NCBI RefSeq assembly: GCF_026212465.1
Contig: NC_080056.1
Coordinates: 10,994,089-11,058,088 of the forward strand
Direction of reading: 5' to 3'
From: Amaranthus tricolor
Lineage: Eukaryota; Streptophyta; Magnoliopsida; Caryophyllales; Amaranthaceae
DNA: 64,000 nucleotides
Position 1 is the first letter of the stretch. Every line of letters starts with the position of its first letter. Positions 26,007 through 37,773 of the stretch are shown here, in pieces. A program made the translations under genes and the position numbers. Below the pieces are notes generated by a model. That model did no database searches. It saw only the letters and a program-made list of their open reading frames with translations, and had not been told where the DNA came from.

Positions 26007-27928
26007 ATATTTATATACAACTTGAGATGAAAAAGAATTGTAGTATTAAGTATTAAGTACCTCAAGTACTATTTAGTATTAGAAAAGATCAATGCATGGA
26101 CAAATCAACCAATAAATTACTCGTTTGCCCCCCTTATGTAAACTTTGACATTATTCAACTTTTGAACTTGGTAAAAAGGCTTAAATCCAAGGACATCCTG
26201 CTAATATTTATTAGTAATAATGTGTTCAAAATTGACTATTGAATTTGAATAACCACCCACAAATTTATGTTGAAGATTTTCTCCAACATTGCTCAAAACA
26301 GCTCCTCCAAGATCTCCATATTTCAACAAAATTAGTGACGGATTCAAATTTTATATTACTCGAGTTCAAAAAGTCAAAATAAAAGTTAACAATAAAGTCA
26401 ACATTGTATAATTGTAAATTTTGCAATTACCTCATTTAATTTGTCTATTTATATCCAAAGATAAATAAATATGGTGATATAAAAGCTTAAAAACATCAAT
26501 TAGTTTTTATTTGACTAAAAAAGTTTAAATTTGGGCAAAAAAAATCAAAATCTTTTATAAAGTAGTAATTAATATTTTTAAACTACCTGACAGCTCGACA
26601 TAAAAAGTCAGACTCATAGCCTACAACAATAAAGTATCAATTTTAAATACTTTCTCTAATAATCTATATTATGTCAATGGGTTCAAATACAATAGTATTT
26701 ACTATATATAGCAAATATCAAATATTTCTAAATTTTCAAGAATCGAAAAAATCAAATGGGATCAAATGACTTATGGACACATATGTGCCTTCGCGCTCGT
26801 AATTTGATTTTGAATCAAGAGAATGGTTTCTACATAATGATACACAAAAGTGATACTTTCTTTATGTTATATTTCCTTCTATTTTTTCTAGTACTTTCAT
26901 TTACCATTTGCACAATTGTCAAGACAATATTTCATCACTTAATATATTTTATTGTGTATAATTAAAAATTTCAAAAAGTTGTATTAATTATTCTTACATT
27001 AAAACGAATGAAATAAAATCTGACTTAAAAATATTTCAACTTACAAATTAAGAATTAATTATAAATTAAAAATGATAAATAATAATAACTAAAAAGTAAA
27101 AGAGACTATTAGAAAAAAATAAGAGAGAGCGAGTATTTTATTTTATTTACTTATTAAATAGAGAAGGTTAATAAGGATGAGTTATTTACAAGACCGTCCA
27201 AAAGGTCAAATAAACGTGAATAATATCAACAAACGAGTCTCCCAGTCCCTGCCCCACACCCAACTCAAGTCTCATCCTCAACCGCGGATTTCTTTGCTAT
27301 TGTTCACACCTTTACCTTATATATCTTCAACAATTGGCAAACATGAGGCTGAAACTCAAGTTTTTAAATCTTTCACAAATCACAACTTTTGGGTATTTAT
27401 TTATTTTTTTTGGGGTTTTCTTCATAAACATCCAAACATTTTTTGACAATTTATAAAATTTAATATTTTAGTTTGGTGGATCCATTATTCTTCACAAAAA
27501 TTATATTTATTTAATTAATAAAAGCTTCAATCTTCCAATTTTATTTTGCCAGATCCTTTTTTGTGTATGGTTATACTTAGATATTGTTAAAATATAAATT
27601 TTAATTCTATAGAAAAAAACATTTCTTCTGGTTCTTGTTTTAGGAAAGAGGACATTTTGCCCTCAAACGTCCTCATCCACTGTGGCATCCTTATCTCTTT
27701 ATCACAAAACTCATCTACTTTTATCACCAATTTTTTCAATATCTTCCTCTTTCTGCACTCTTCTCAATCTTGTGACAATTATTGTTTCTGGGTTTGAGAG
27801 TTAATTGCCAAAATCCCATGAAAAAATCCCTCCTTTTTCATTTTGGGGGGATTTTAGTGATAAAATTGTAATCTTTTATCAAAATTAGGTTTTGGGTTTT
27901 GCGTCATTTGTTGGGATTAGGGGTTTAA
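26007..27928. other. Spacer and 5' region of the START-domain gene
   Basis: AT-rich spacer that becomes T/C-rich after about 27640, immediately before the ATG at 27929, as in a plant 5' UTR. No TATA box could be assigned with confidence. Short frames here (for example 27177-27446) look random. Confidence 0.35.
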
Positions 27929-30900
27929 ATGGGATTGTTTGATGCATTTTGGGGAATATTAGAGCTACCCACATCAATTGAAGGTGGGTTAATGATAGAT
28001 AGTATGGTGTTTATTACTCCAATTTGGACTGCTTTTCTTGTTGGTCTTGTAATTGGATGGATATGGAAACCAAAGTGGTTGGAAAGTTTGGACAAAAATA
28101 AGTTTGAATCTTTAATGTCAAAAATTGTGGACTTTTCTGCTCCATCTTCTCCTTCAAAAGTGCTTCCTTCTATTCAAAGCTTCACTCCATTTACCATGAA
28201 ATCGGCTGGTGAAGAAATTATCTCAGTTAATGAGACTTTATCCTTAAAACCCACTTTTGCTGATTCCAGCTTCAGGTAATTTTAATTCATGTGCTATTTT
28301 AGTTTCTTAAATTGTTTCAATTTTTGCATAATTTCTAATTTGAGAACTATAGTAGTATGTGTTTTTGTTGAGGGTAACTCTTGAAATGTTTGTTTGTTGA
28401 ACTTGACCATGTTCACCTAAAAGTTTAGTTTTGCTCTTAATTTTTTTAGTTTTGACTAGGGTTAGGCTAGAGAACACTTATGGGTAGAGGTGTTCATTCC
28501 GATCATCATGTCAATTTCGGGTCACATACTCAAATGTCTCGAATCGGTTCAAAATCGGGTCAAATTTTCACATTGTTTTTTACATTATATTAAATTCGTT
28601 TTGAAGTCCGGTCAAGTCGGGCTCGGTTACAAGTCGGGTAAATATCGAGTCATGATGTCTGTTTTGAACACCTCTACTTATAGGCAAGGGGAGAAGAAAT
28701 TAATCCATCTTGTGTTAGAATCAAACTCAATGTCACAAGGGTGAAAGCAAAACATTTGATCACTAGGCTATCCCATGATTCTCGGTTTTTTGTTTGCTAT
28801 TTACTATTGGTGCTATTAGTTATTATTGGTCATTTGTTATTGTTTGTTTGCTTAATTTGAGAGTTAGTAGTTAAAAGAAAGGTGGGGTTTTTGGTTGTTG
28901 TCAGTTTGCTTGAATTGTTTCCAGTATTGTTTGATGGGGTTGCTCTTGAATAGTTGAATTTGTTGTTTATTAACCATGTCATGTAGTTCAAATCCATCAT
29001 CTATGTTGTTGGGTATTTTAGTGTTTGTCTTGGAACCTTGGGAGTGAAAATTAAAGATGGAGTTTTGGTTCTTGTTTAGGTCATCAAAGCAGCTAAAAGG
29101 GGAGGAGAATCCTGTTGTAAATAATGATGATCTGGTGCATCTTTTTAAGCTTGTTGAGGAGAAAGATGGAGGTCCTTCTTGGATACAAATGATGGACCGC
29201 TCTACCCCAACCATGAACTATAGAGCTTGGTGGCGAGACCCTGAGGTATAGAATTTGTTGCTTGATGATAATTTGTTTTCGTGATTTATTTGCCACATTA
29301 ATTGTAAGTTTAGCCTGTGACTTCATGCCAACCATGTAATGTATTGTCATGATAATGGTACATGCATAGTTACATGGACCGTGGAGCGTAGCCACGTTCC
29401 GCGATCTGGGAACGTCCATCCCCAATCACCACGAAACGCGACTCAAATCGCTCAAGGTGATGTCAAGTTGTAGAAAGCCTTTTTAAAAAAGGTATTTTTG
29501 CAAAATGAAACCTAGAAATCAAAAAAAAAAAAAATTCCACTTGAAAATAATCTCTTAAAGCAAAATAATCATTTTTTGTTTTCAAATATATCTTGTACAC
29601 ATAATGTATCTCATACGCACTCGTTCCCGAGTCAATTTAGGTTGCGTTCCGTGTTCCCCTTCCCGTTCTCCGTTCCAAACCGAATGTCGTTCCAGGTAAC
29701 AATGGTTACATGGTTTTAGTTTGGTTACGTAATTTGGATTGAGTGATAAAAGACCACTTATAAGGAATAACTATAAGATAATTAGATGATAGTAGAATTT
29801 ATATGGTGATTGCAGCTGTTGATTTGTATCTGAGACTTATTTTATCTGTCGGATTTTGCTAGACTGGTCCTCCTCAGTATCGTAGTAGTACAATTTTTGA
29901 AGATGCAATACCTGAGATGGTACGAGACTTCTTCTGGGATGACGAATTTCGACCAAAATTTGATCCTATGCTCATACATTCTGAAACTCTTGAAAAGTCT
30001 CATACCACCGGAACCATGGTTGTGCAATGGGTTCGAAAGGTAACGAACTTTCTTTTAAAGCATTGCAGAGGACCGACTCCTTTGCTGGCATATAACCGAC
30101 TTTTATTGGCTATCTGCAGTTTCCGTTCTTCTGCAGTGACCGAGAGTACATTATTGGCCGCAGGATATGGGAGTGTGAAAGAACATTTTACTGTGTGACG
30201 AAGGTATAGACTAATGATTTACATACCACTTTGATATTTTTATATTCTACGATTTGTTTTTCCTGACTCTTTTAATTGTAAAACTACTACTCCTTATGCC
30301 CCTTTGTCCCTTTTTGCAACATTTACTCTTTGGGCATTATTGATCAATAGAATTCAATTTGTTTATTATTCTTAATCTATAAGTTAAAATATAATCAAGT
30401 GAGATATTATTTTATTTGTGTCAATGCACAAGAATATCAACTTTTTATAATTTTTTTTATTATGTACAATTAAAGATATTAACGGTTGAATTAGTGCATT
30501 GGATAATGTAAAAAAACTGAAATGTAGCAAAACTTAGTAACACAAGAGTATTAAAGATTCTGATTGTTGGGATCCTGTCAATATTGACAATACCTCAATA
30601 CCTCATCCCCTCAAAAATCAAAAGGCTCTTTGGGGGTGTAGGTTGAAGAGAAGGTTGCAATGATAGAGGGGATTTTGATGGACCCTTGATTCAATGAACA
30701 TGATCTTTATTAATCAATTCTCGATTGATAAAGCTTTAGATCATAATCTAAGAAATCAGTCTGAATCAGGCTTTCATTCCTTTTTCGACCTATTTGAAGG
30801 GGAATAAAGGCATGATGTTTTTATTTATGAAGTTCATCAACTCCACTTGTGACATATCACTAAATAGATTAAGACTTTACATTATTGTGATATGTGATTA

Positions 30901-31526
30901 AAACCTTTTATAATGTGTTCGAATAGAAAGAAATAGAGGGAAAGAAAAAGGGAGAGGCTTGAAATGGTTGAGGATCTCGTATTTGGATAATATAAAGGGA
31001 GGGATAATATAAAGGGAGGGAGGGATTTGGAGAGGAGGGGTTTGGAGGGAAAACATGGATAAATTTTGTTAAAGAATATAATATCTCGTAAAATGAAAAT
31101 ATTTAAAGGGAAAATACTCATTTTTCTTCCTTTTTCATTCCCTTTCCTCCTAAACAAACAAGGTGCACTCTCTCTCCTTATCCTTTCCCTTCCTTTCTTT
31201 CACCATCCCTTCCTTTCTTTTCTTTTCTAATTTGCTATTCAAACATAGTGTTAGTGTACTCACATTGTAGTAGAGTTGATACATTTCAAAATGCCAATGC
31301 TAAAGCCTTAATTAATCCCTACAATATATTTCACAAGTACCCTTATTTACTTTAGAATCTTCACAGACTCATCTTTTGAAGTTCAATGTGAATGCTGACA
31401 TTAAATTGCATTTTCCTTTTCCTCTTCAGGGAATACCTAATTCTGTGCCACGAAAGGACAAGCCAAGACGTGTGGATCTGTATTATTCAAGTTGGTGTAT
31501 TCGCCCAGGTAGGTTTAGCTTCTCAG

Positions 31527-31557
<31 letters not shown>

Positions 31558-32307
31558 CATGTAGTGCCAGTTAGTTTTTTTGGCCCAAATGCAGTTATAC
31601 AACTTCTGTAATGGAAACACAAATTCTTGTATGAAACGGTCTCACAGTGAGACCTTATATTTGGGTTAAATAGCCCAATAACAGAAACTTTTAGCTTATG
31701 TGCTTCTTGTTTTGAGGTCGTCTCACCGTGAAACGGTCTCATACAAGACGGGCTGTAGTAGAAAACTTTCAAAATATGATTTTTTTTTTATTTTACTCCA
31801 TTGTTCTTTGCTTGGTTATTTATGAAAGATCGGTGCTGAGATCCTTGTGTTATTGTTAAACTAGTGGAATCCAGGCGAACTGGAGAGATGACAGCAGTAG
31901 AAGTGCTCCTTTTTCATCATGAAGACATGGGTATCCCATGGGAAATTGCGAAGCTTGGCGTGCGGCAAGGGATGTGGGGAGCTGTTAAGAAAATCGATCC
32001 AGGTCTACGTGTTTATCAGAAAGCAAGAGCATCCGGCACACCCCTTTCACCCCACGCGGAAATGGCCCATATCACCACAAAAGTGGACCCGCAATATCTG
32101 AGGTCTTTGTTGAATGGCGATGATCAGTCAGTCACTGAATCAACAACTCCCGAGGAGAAACAGCAAGGTGGGATGAACGTTCCAAAGCTCCTCGTATTTG
32201 GTGGGGCAGCTGCTCTTGCTCTTAGTCTCGACAAAGGGTTTCTAACAAAAGCAGTTGTCTTCGGAGTTGCACGAAGACTTGGAAGAATAGGAGGCAGATT
32301 TAACTAG
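27929..32307 (+). CDS. START-domain lipid-transfer protein, six exons
   Basis: Exons are 27929-28275, 29080-29245, 29863-30039, 30120-30203, 31430-31508 and 31865-32307. All junctions are GT/AG and phases agree, giving 431 residues. Residues about 25-48 form a membrane segment (WTAFLVGLVIGWIW) ending in a basic patch. Residues about 125-340 are a START fold, with RAWWRDPE, PPQYRSSTIFEDA, RDFFWDDEFR, REYIIGRRIWE and RRVDLYYSSWCIR. The C-terminus has a second hydrophobic stretch (VFGGAAALALSL) and a basic tail. It matches the plant family annotated as polyketide cyclase/lipid-transport superfamily (At1g55960, At3g13062 type), expected to bind a lipid at a membrane; the ligand is unknown. Introns 1, 2 and 5 contain MITEs, and intron 5 has a run of over 30 T residues. 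The reading frame looks intact. Confidence 0.88.
28484..28675. mobile_element. hAT-like MITE in intron 1 of the START gene
   Basis: The ends GTAGAGGTGTTCA and TGAACACCTCT(AC) are inverted. Flanks ACTTATGG (28476-28483) and ACTTATAG (28676-28683) match at 7 of 8 positions, fitting an 8-bp hAT target duplication. The interior is rich in 'GGGTCAAAT' and 'AATCGGGT' words. A diverged relative lies at about 32915-33105. Confidence 0.6.
29378..29704. mobile_element. Small insertion in intron 2 flanked by a 9-bp direct repeat
   Basis: GTTACATGG occurs at 29369-29377 and again at 29705-29713, bracketing a 327-bp segment that is GC-richer at both ends (for example GGAGCGTAGCCACGTTCC). The 8-9 bp direct repeat suggests a hAT- or Mutator-type non-autonomous element. 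Clear terminal inverted repeats were not seen. Confidence 0.45.
31519..31554. repeat. Poly-T tract in intron 5
   Basis: An uninterrupted run of more than 30 T residues directly downstream of the intron 5 donor. The length is likely polymorphic or uncertain in assembly. Confidence 0.8.
31625..31748. mobile_element. Short fold-back MITE in intron 5 of the START gene
   Basis: The left arm starts TCTTGTATGAAACGG and continues TCTCACAGTGAGACC. The right arm is its imperfect reverse complement, ending CGGTCTCATACAAGA. The arms are about 30 bp in a 124-bp element. It shares GAGACGG-type termini with other repeats in the window. No clear target duplication was assigned. Confidence 0.55.
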
Positions 32308-32578
32308 AGGTGCTCTAATGAGGTAGACTTGACATTCCTATATCGTGTTGTAACCTTTGTGTCACCTGTACAGAAAAACGATCCCAAACACCCTCCGACC
32401 CCATCACAAAACCCGAAAAGAAAAAAACACTTAGAAGTCAGAAACAAACGAGTTTTGCATTTGTACGACGTAGCGTGAAGCTACAAAGAGCAGAACATCA
32501 AGTTGTATATTTCCAGGGATTCGTTCTTTTGTCTTTAATGTTATCGCTGCTAGCTGAGTAGCCATTTCTTGATACTAC
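32308..32578 (+). other. Probable 3' UTR of the START-domain gene
   Basis: Sequence after the stop codon at 32305-32307, with moderate base composition compared with the AT-rich spacer beyond. No defined polyadenylation site was chosen. Confidence 0.35.
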
Positions 32579-32660
32579 GATCTGCAAAATCCTTTTTTTT
32601 TTTGCTGAAATTCTCTATATGATCTGCAAAATCCTTTTTTTTTGCTGAAATTCTCTATAT
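32579..32660. repeat. Two-copy tandem duplication, about 41 bp each
   Basis: GATCTGCAAAATCC, a poly-T run, then GCTGAAATTCTCTATAT occurs twice in direct succession (32579-32620 and 32621-32660). The copies differ only in T-run length, so this is a recent local duplication just downstream of the START gene. Confidence 0.8.
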
Positions 32661-32914
32661 AGAAGAGCCCGTTATCGGGTAACAGTGATTTGCGAAAACA
32701 GTTTTGTGTAATTACTTCATAAACGATCTTGTGTTTTTATGTCGATTTGATTCTTTTGGGACGTCTGCATTGTGTCACTGTGTGGCTGACTAGTGATGTG
32801 GAAGAATCGTCTTTGAGCTTATTGGATTGTTATATACTCTATCTTCAAGCAATATCCTACTTGTTTAATTTCTCTGACATTATAGGACTGATGTTTTTAT
32901 GCTATCTACTCTAC

Positions 32915-33105
32915 GTAGAGGTGCTCATTTGGGTTATCAGGTTGATTTCAGGTTGAATAATTTAGTCCGGTTTAAAATCAGATTTTGTGTGCATGTTGGT
33001 TTTTGCATAGTTGTTAGTTCATTTTTTATGTCGGGTCGAATTGGATTTGGTTACGGGGTCGGATACATATCGAATCAACAGGTCTGTTTTTAACACCATC
33101 GCTCT
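32915..33105. mobile_element. Diverged hAT-like MITE copy
   Basis: It starts GTAGAGGTGCTCATTTGGG and ends near TTTTTAACACCATCG. The interior has TCGGGTCGAATT-like words similar to the MITE at 28484-28675. The termini are decayed and the target duplication is doubtful (CTCTAC/CTCTAT). Confidence 0.4.
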
Positions 33106-34896
33106 ATGACTGATATTGGTACATTGTTATCTGTGGTTTCAGTATCTGAAAGTGTTGTATTTTTACACAAAAATTGAATTCCTGGAGGATGATATTGTAA
33201 GAAAATCTAAATGCATGGTTAGTACAAATGAATGATGAAACTACTTTTTCCCCATGTTTTGGTGTATTTAGAACTTCAAGCTCGTAAAATCGTAGAATTG
33301 TGAATCAGAATTGCGATTTTAATAATTATAAATACATCTTCAAATTTTGGAGTATTTTGATTTTCAAGCTTGTTCAAAGCAAGGTGTATTCTTTAAGTGC
33401 CTTGTTCAAGCACCTTGTTCATAACCATATTAAGTGCATTCATTATCCTCCATAACTCACATCATTACACCATATTTAAATGCCTCCACTAATACGCTCA
33501 TAATTCATGCATAAGTCCACACTTAAACACACGCTATAAGTCACACTTAAAAACTCATATTAATTCACATCATTATGTACACATCAACACACAATCAATT
33601 AGTGCACTCAAGTCACCATTAACTTCAACAATAACAAAAATAAAATAAAAATAAGTTTATTCAAATTAAATTTTAAAATAAATTTATTTAAATACATGAA
33701 ATCCAACATTCTCAAGATTCAAGCCTAAACACATGACATTGAAATTCAAAAAGTAAAACTTCTAATACTTAAAAAAGTTAAATTTTTTTAAAATAAAATG
33801 TGTATTTCATTTGTTTTTGGATTTCGAGCCTTAAATAGTTGAATTTTCAGAATAACTGAGATGCCCGAGAAAGAGTAAAAGACTTAGACTTTTATATCTC
33901 TTACTCTAAGAGTCGCACTCACTAAACTAAACCCTAGTATCAGCTTGTCCTTAGTATCGCCACCCTCTCATCCTCGTTAGTGCATACTGACCACTTAAAA
34001 CGAGAAAATCATATTGCTCTCCAGCCACCACTAGCAACCCTCAGCTCGCGATCATTCACTAGGCATCATAGACAAGCTAAACATGCTCTCTCTCTCTCTC
34101 TCAACGCTTCTTTATTTCTTTGTGTTCGTTTTTGTGAGACAAATTTGCGTGATTTTTCATTGAGTATGATTCTTTTCTTTCCTAAGTTATATTTGAAGGA
34201 TTATTCTGTTAAATTGTAATTGTGGGACTATCTTTCCTTTTTAAGTAGAATTTATAGGATATATTTTCTTTCTTAAGTTGTATATGAAAACTATTCTATT
34301 AATTTTTTATGCTTTTAATTCATTTGCATAATAGCAATAAGAATAAAGCTTGATAATAATATGAACTCGTCAGAGGTTTGAGAGTCCAAATTGAAGCAAA
34401 GTTGAAGTATGCGTAAATCGACTCCAAGTGGAGGTGGGCTGAAAAAAATAATACGAGTTCATTCAAAGCAAAATCAATGGATGAATAATTCGAGCTAATT
34501 CGACCTATTGTAATCTCTACTTCAGTTCCATCAATATTTTATAAATAAGAAAAAGCAATCCCTAAGATTAGATTAGCATATTCTTATATTCAAGCTTTGG
34601 AATAATCTATTAAGGAACATACATAGGAAGTATAACTGATTCGGTACCGTGGTTGCTTCTTGGATGAGCAACCAAGGAAATTTGCACTAATGTAAACTTG
34701 CGCCTGAATCGACATACAACAAGAAAATGAAACTCAAAAATCAAACAAAAATGAAATCAAAGATAAAAAAATTACTCCATAAATTTTCTGTTAATAATCG
34801 TATAACGTCATATACACACAACAATTAGACCAATAAATAGAATTAGAATTTATGAATATCAAATTGATTAGCTAAAAATCATCATACGAGTAAAAA
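33106..34896. other. Spacer without recognised gene
   Basis: AT-rich DNA. At about 33920-34160 a less AT-rich stretch carries AAACCCTAG, a (CT)n run and a short frame. It looks like a leader or promoter remnant, but no downstream coding sequence could be joined to it. Confidence 0.35.
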
Positions 34897-35172
34897 TTAG
34901 TAAGGAACAATAGTCTCGAAACAATGAACACCATCTAATTCCAGAGCTAAGCGAGGATTCTTTCTCAACTTAAGCTGCGAATCTCCACTTTCATTTTTCG
35001 CCGCTATACCATTACTATTGCAATTTTCTTTGCTCAATCCATCAACAATAGAAGAATTACTGGAAGAAGATGTTGATGAAGAAGAAGAAGCTTTGAGCGG
35101 AGAGAAATTAACGAGTTTCCAGCCGTTTGATTCAGCACAAAATAGATCGAAAGAACTAAAGATTGACATCAT
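34897..35172 (-). CDS. Small conserved plant protein (C-terminal ELDGVHCFETIVPY type)
   Basis: Intronless 91-residue protein. I start it at the first of two adjacent ATGs (35172), because homologues as I remember them start MMS-FSSFD, and because a minus-strand TATTTAAA box at 35273-35280 lies about 100 bp upstream. The open frame extends 5' to 35400 only by chance. Visible parts are an N-terminal MMSIFSSFDLFCAES block, a Ser-rich linker (residues about 29-42), and the conserved end PRLALELDGVHCFETIVPY. This C-terminal motif recurs in small dicot proteins, some of which I recall being labelled Avr9/Cf-9 rapidly elicited. The function is unknown. There is no signal peptide from this start and no membrane segment. 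Confidence 0.7.
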   Translation of the reverse strand: MMSIFSSFDLFCAESNGWKLVNFSPLKASSSSSTSSSSNSSIVDGLSKENCNSNGIAAKNESGDSQLKLRKNPRLALELDGVHCFETIVPY

Positions 35173-35272
35173 TTTGGAAAAAGATTGATTAATTTGAAGA
35201 TTGTTTGCTGGAAAATTGGGCAAAGAATTATTTCTGTTTGGACGACTTAGAGAAGAAGGGGAAAAGGAGGGG

Positions 35273-35280
35273 TTTAAATA
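35273..35280 (-). promoter_or_regulatory. TATA box of the small conserved gene
   Basis: TATTTAAA on the minus strand, 101 bp upstream of the chosen ATG at 35172. It makes the longer frame starting at 35400, which lies upstream of the box, unlikely. Confidence 0.5.
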
Positions 35281-35400
35281 GAGGAAAGAGAATGATGTTG
35301 ATAAGTAAAACGAGGATAGAAAAAGGATTTCGAAACAAAAAAGGGAAAGTAAGTAGTGGCGTTTAAATAAAGTACGCGTAACGGCGTATGAACCAAGCAA

Positions 35401-36552
35401 ACAAAGCTCATATACTAGTTATAGTCTCTTTCTTCACTTTTCAAATTGCTAATCCTATAATTCCGAATTTGTCCCGATTTGAATGATTATCTAATTTTTT
35501 TTTCTTTAATGAAGTTTGCATGAAAATATTTATAATAATTGAGAAAAATAAAAATTTTTATTAGTTGATATGATATTCTATTGAAAAAAATTATGATTAT
35601 TTGAAAGATTAAAAGTTAGAACTATAAATATTAAAATAAATTTTTAAAAAGTTAGTAGAAAATATATGAGAACTATAACCATATAAAAATATTTTTCTAA
35701 AGTTTGTGAGAAACATGTGAGGATTATAATTAATATAAAAATGTTAAATTGAAGTTAATGGAAGATATATGAGAACTATAAACATTATTAAAATATTAAA
35801 ATGAATATGAACAACGTTAATTCTGTCCAATATTTGTGATACAAATAGAAAGATTATTAATTGGAATAATAAATAAAAACAACTCAAAATAACAAATAAA
35901 AACACTTATTTTAGATTCGGTTCTTTAAAGTCTCACCTCTTTATTTAGCCTTCATTGTATCCCACAATAGTAACACTTACAATCTATTTCAATTGAAGGA
36001 AACTATCTAATACAATAATTTAATTCTCATATTAGTTGTGCTTAATTAAAATTTAGAAAATTTATATAGCTCATATTTTTTCAATTTTTCTACAATAATC
36101 TTATATTTTGATTGATACAAGTAATTCCAATTTTAAAGGGTGTTATCCAAAAATATTACTCACAAAGTTTCACCATCTACAGCTTGTTGATTTCATTTTT
36201 AAAAAAATTTAATAAACTAAATAAAAAGGCAAAATGAAAATGGAAAAAATTGACATTATCTCTTTCTTTACTTTATTCTTGTAGATTTTTAACACCTTGA
36301 ATTTAAGTCATCTTCAAAAACAGGGTTTTATGGTTACATACCGTGATAATCATCAAATTCAAACACATCCTGATTGTTTATCAAAGATTCCAGATTTATA
36401 TTTGTATTATACTTCTAAAACTTACCTTAATTAATTAAGGTATTGTATTATGTTTTATTGTCTCTTAAAATTCTGCCGTTTATTTTGGAAAACAAGTAAA
36501 ATTAAGGTACAAGAATTGGTTTGGCTACAATATGGACAATGAGACTTACAAT
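35401..36552. other. AT-rich spacer, no gene seen
   Basis: There is a loose reiteration of GAGAACTATAA-like words at about 35600-35800. Nothing else was recognised on either strand before the LINE relic. Confidence 0.35.
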
Positions 36553-37773
36553 ATATCATCATCATTCAACCCAGTATATCCCGCTCTTAGAAAGCTAAGG
36601 TCAGGGTCTGGAGAGGGAAGGACGGTGGCAACTCATACCCATAAAGGAGAGCACGGCCAAAGGAGTCCCTCAATTCGAGAAAGATAAAGAGACGCGAAAA
36701 ACTCGAGCAAGACAACTTGAAGGCCTATAGACAAAAGGACCACTACAAAAGAGAACAGAGAACTAAAAAGAAAGGAAACGGTAAGGGCAAGGGGTTGGGG
36801 GCACTAAGAGGTCAAAGGACGGACATTAGTAGTCTAAGACGTGGATATGACGTCTCCAACTGCTCCTATCCCTAGTCAGGTCCGCAGAGAGGTTTAACTC
36901 CTGCAAGTCTACTCTTATTTGCTAATCCCAAGTTCTCTTTGGTCTACCTCGACTCCTCTTACCATCTACTATAATGCTTTCTACCCTTCTCACAGGGGCG
37001 TCGAAAATCTTCCTCAGCACATGACCAAACCACCTCAATCTATTCTCTCGCATTTTTCCAGATATAGGGGCTACCCCTAGTTTGTCCCTAAACTCTTGGT
37101 TCCTAATTCTATCCATCAAAGTGTGCCAACACATCCACCTCAACATATGCATTTCTGTAACTTTCATTTTATGTTCGAAAATCTTCTTTATAGGCCAACA
37201 TTCGGTCCCATATAGCAAAGCAGGTCTGATTGCCGTCCGGTAGAATTCTCCTTTTAACTTGTTTGGAAAATTTCTATCACATAACACTGCGGTGGTTGCT
37301 CGCCACTTAAGCCAACCTATCTGTATACGGTGCTTTATATCCCCCTCAATCTCCCCATTCTTTGAATGATCGATCCCAAATATTTGTACCTGGTTGTACT
37401 CTTAACTACTGTATCATCGATGGACACCTCTGTTTCACCTATCGGTGATGTCCCACTAAAGTCACATTGCAAATACTCGGTTTTCGTACGGCTGATGCGC
37501 AAACCTTACCTCTTAAAGCTTCCCTCCACGCATCCAATTTGTTACTAACCTCCTCTCTGCTTTTTGCTACCAGCACTATGTCGTCCGCAAATATCATGCA
37601 CCACGGCACCATCTACCAAATAGATTTAGAAATCTTTTCCATTATGACAGTAAAGATGAAAGAGCTTAGAGCCGATCCCTGATGTAGTCCCACTTTAACC
37701 GGAAACGGCTCTGTTATCCCTTCTGATGTTTGCATGCTAGTCGAAACGCTGTCATACATATCCTGTATCTCTT
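36553..37773 (-). pseudogene. 5'-truncated RTE-type LINE (non-LTR retrotransposon) relic
   Basis: Minus-strand translation gives the 3' half of an RTE-clade reverse transcriptase. Visible are QGSALSSFIFTVIME (near 37690), the catalytic [11 protein letters not shown] (near 37580), WREALR, then LYGTECWPIKK and DRIRNQEFRDKLGVAPIS, and finally RLRWFGHVLRK. The frame is broken by stops (for example just before FADD) and by shifts, leaving an open piece of 121 codons at 37287-36922. The 3' end runs to a short TCATCATCA tail near 36553, as in RTE elements. The endonuclease part is missing. It is not functional. Confidence 0.8.

Noticed and set aside
27177..27446. Plus-strand 89-codon frame upstream of the START gene
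   Set aside because: AT-rich, without domains; the real gene starts at 27929.
33920..34219. Possible gene with a CT-rich leader and 79-codon frame
   Set aside because: No domain, no splice continuation and no homologue recalled; it may be a leader remnant only.
35173..35400. N-terminal extension of the small conserved protein
   Set aside because: It spans the probable TATA box and leader and encodes a hydrophobic stretch not expected in the family.
36922..37287. Intact 121-codon gene
   Set aside because: It is an open piece within the broken RTE reverse transcriptase; the flanking frames continue the same protein with stops and shifts.
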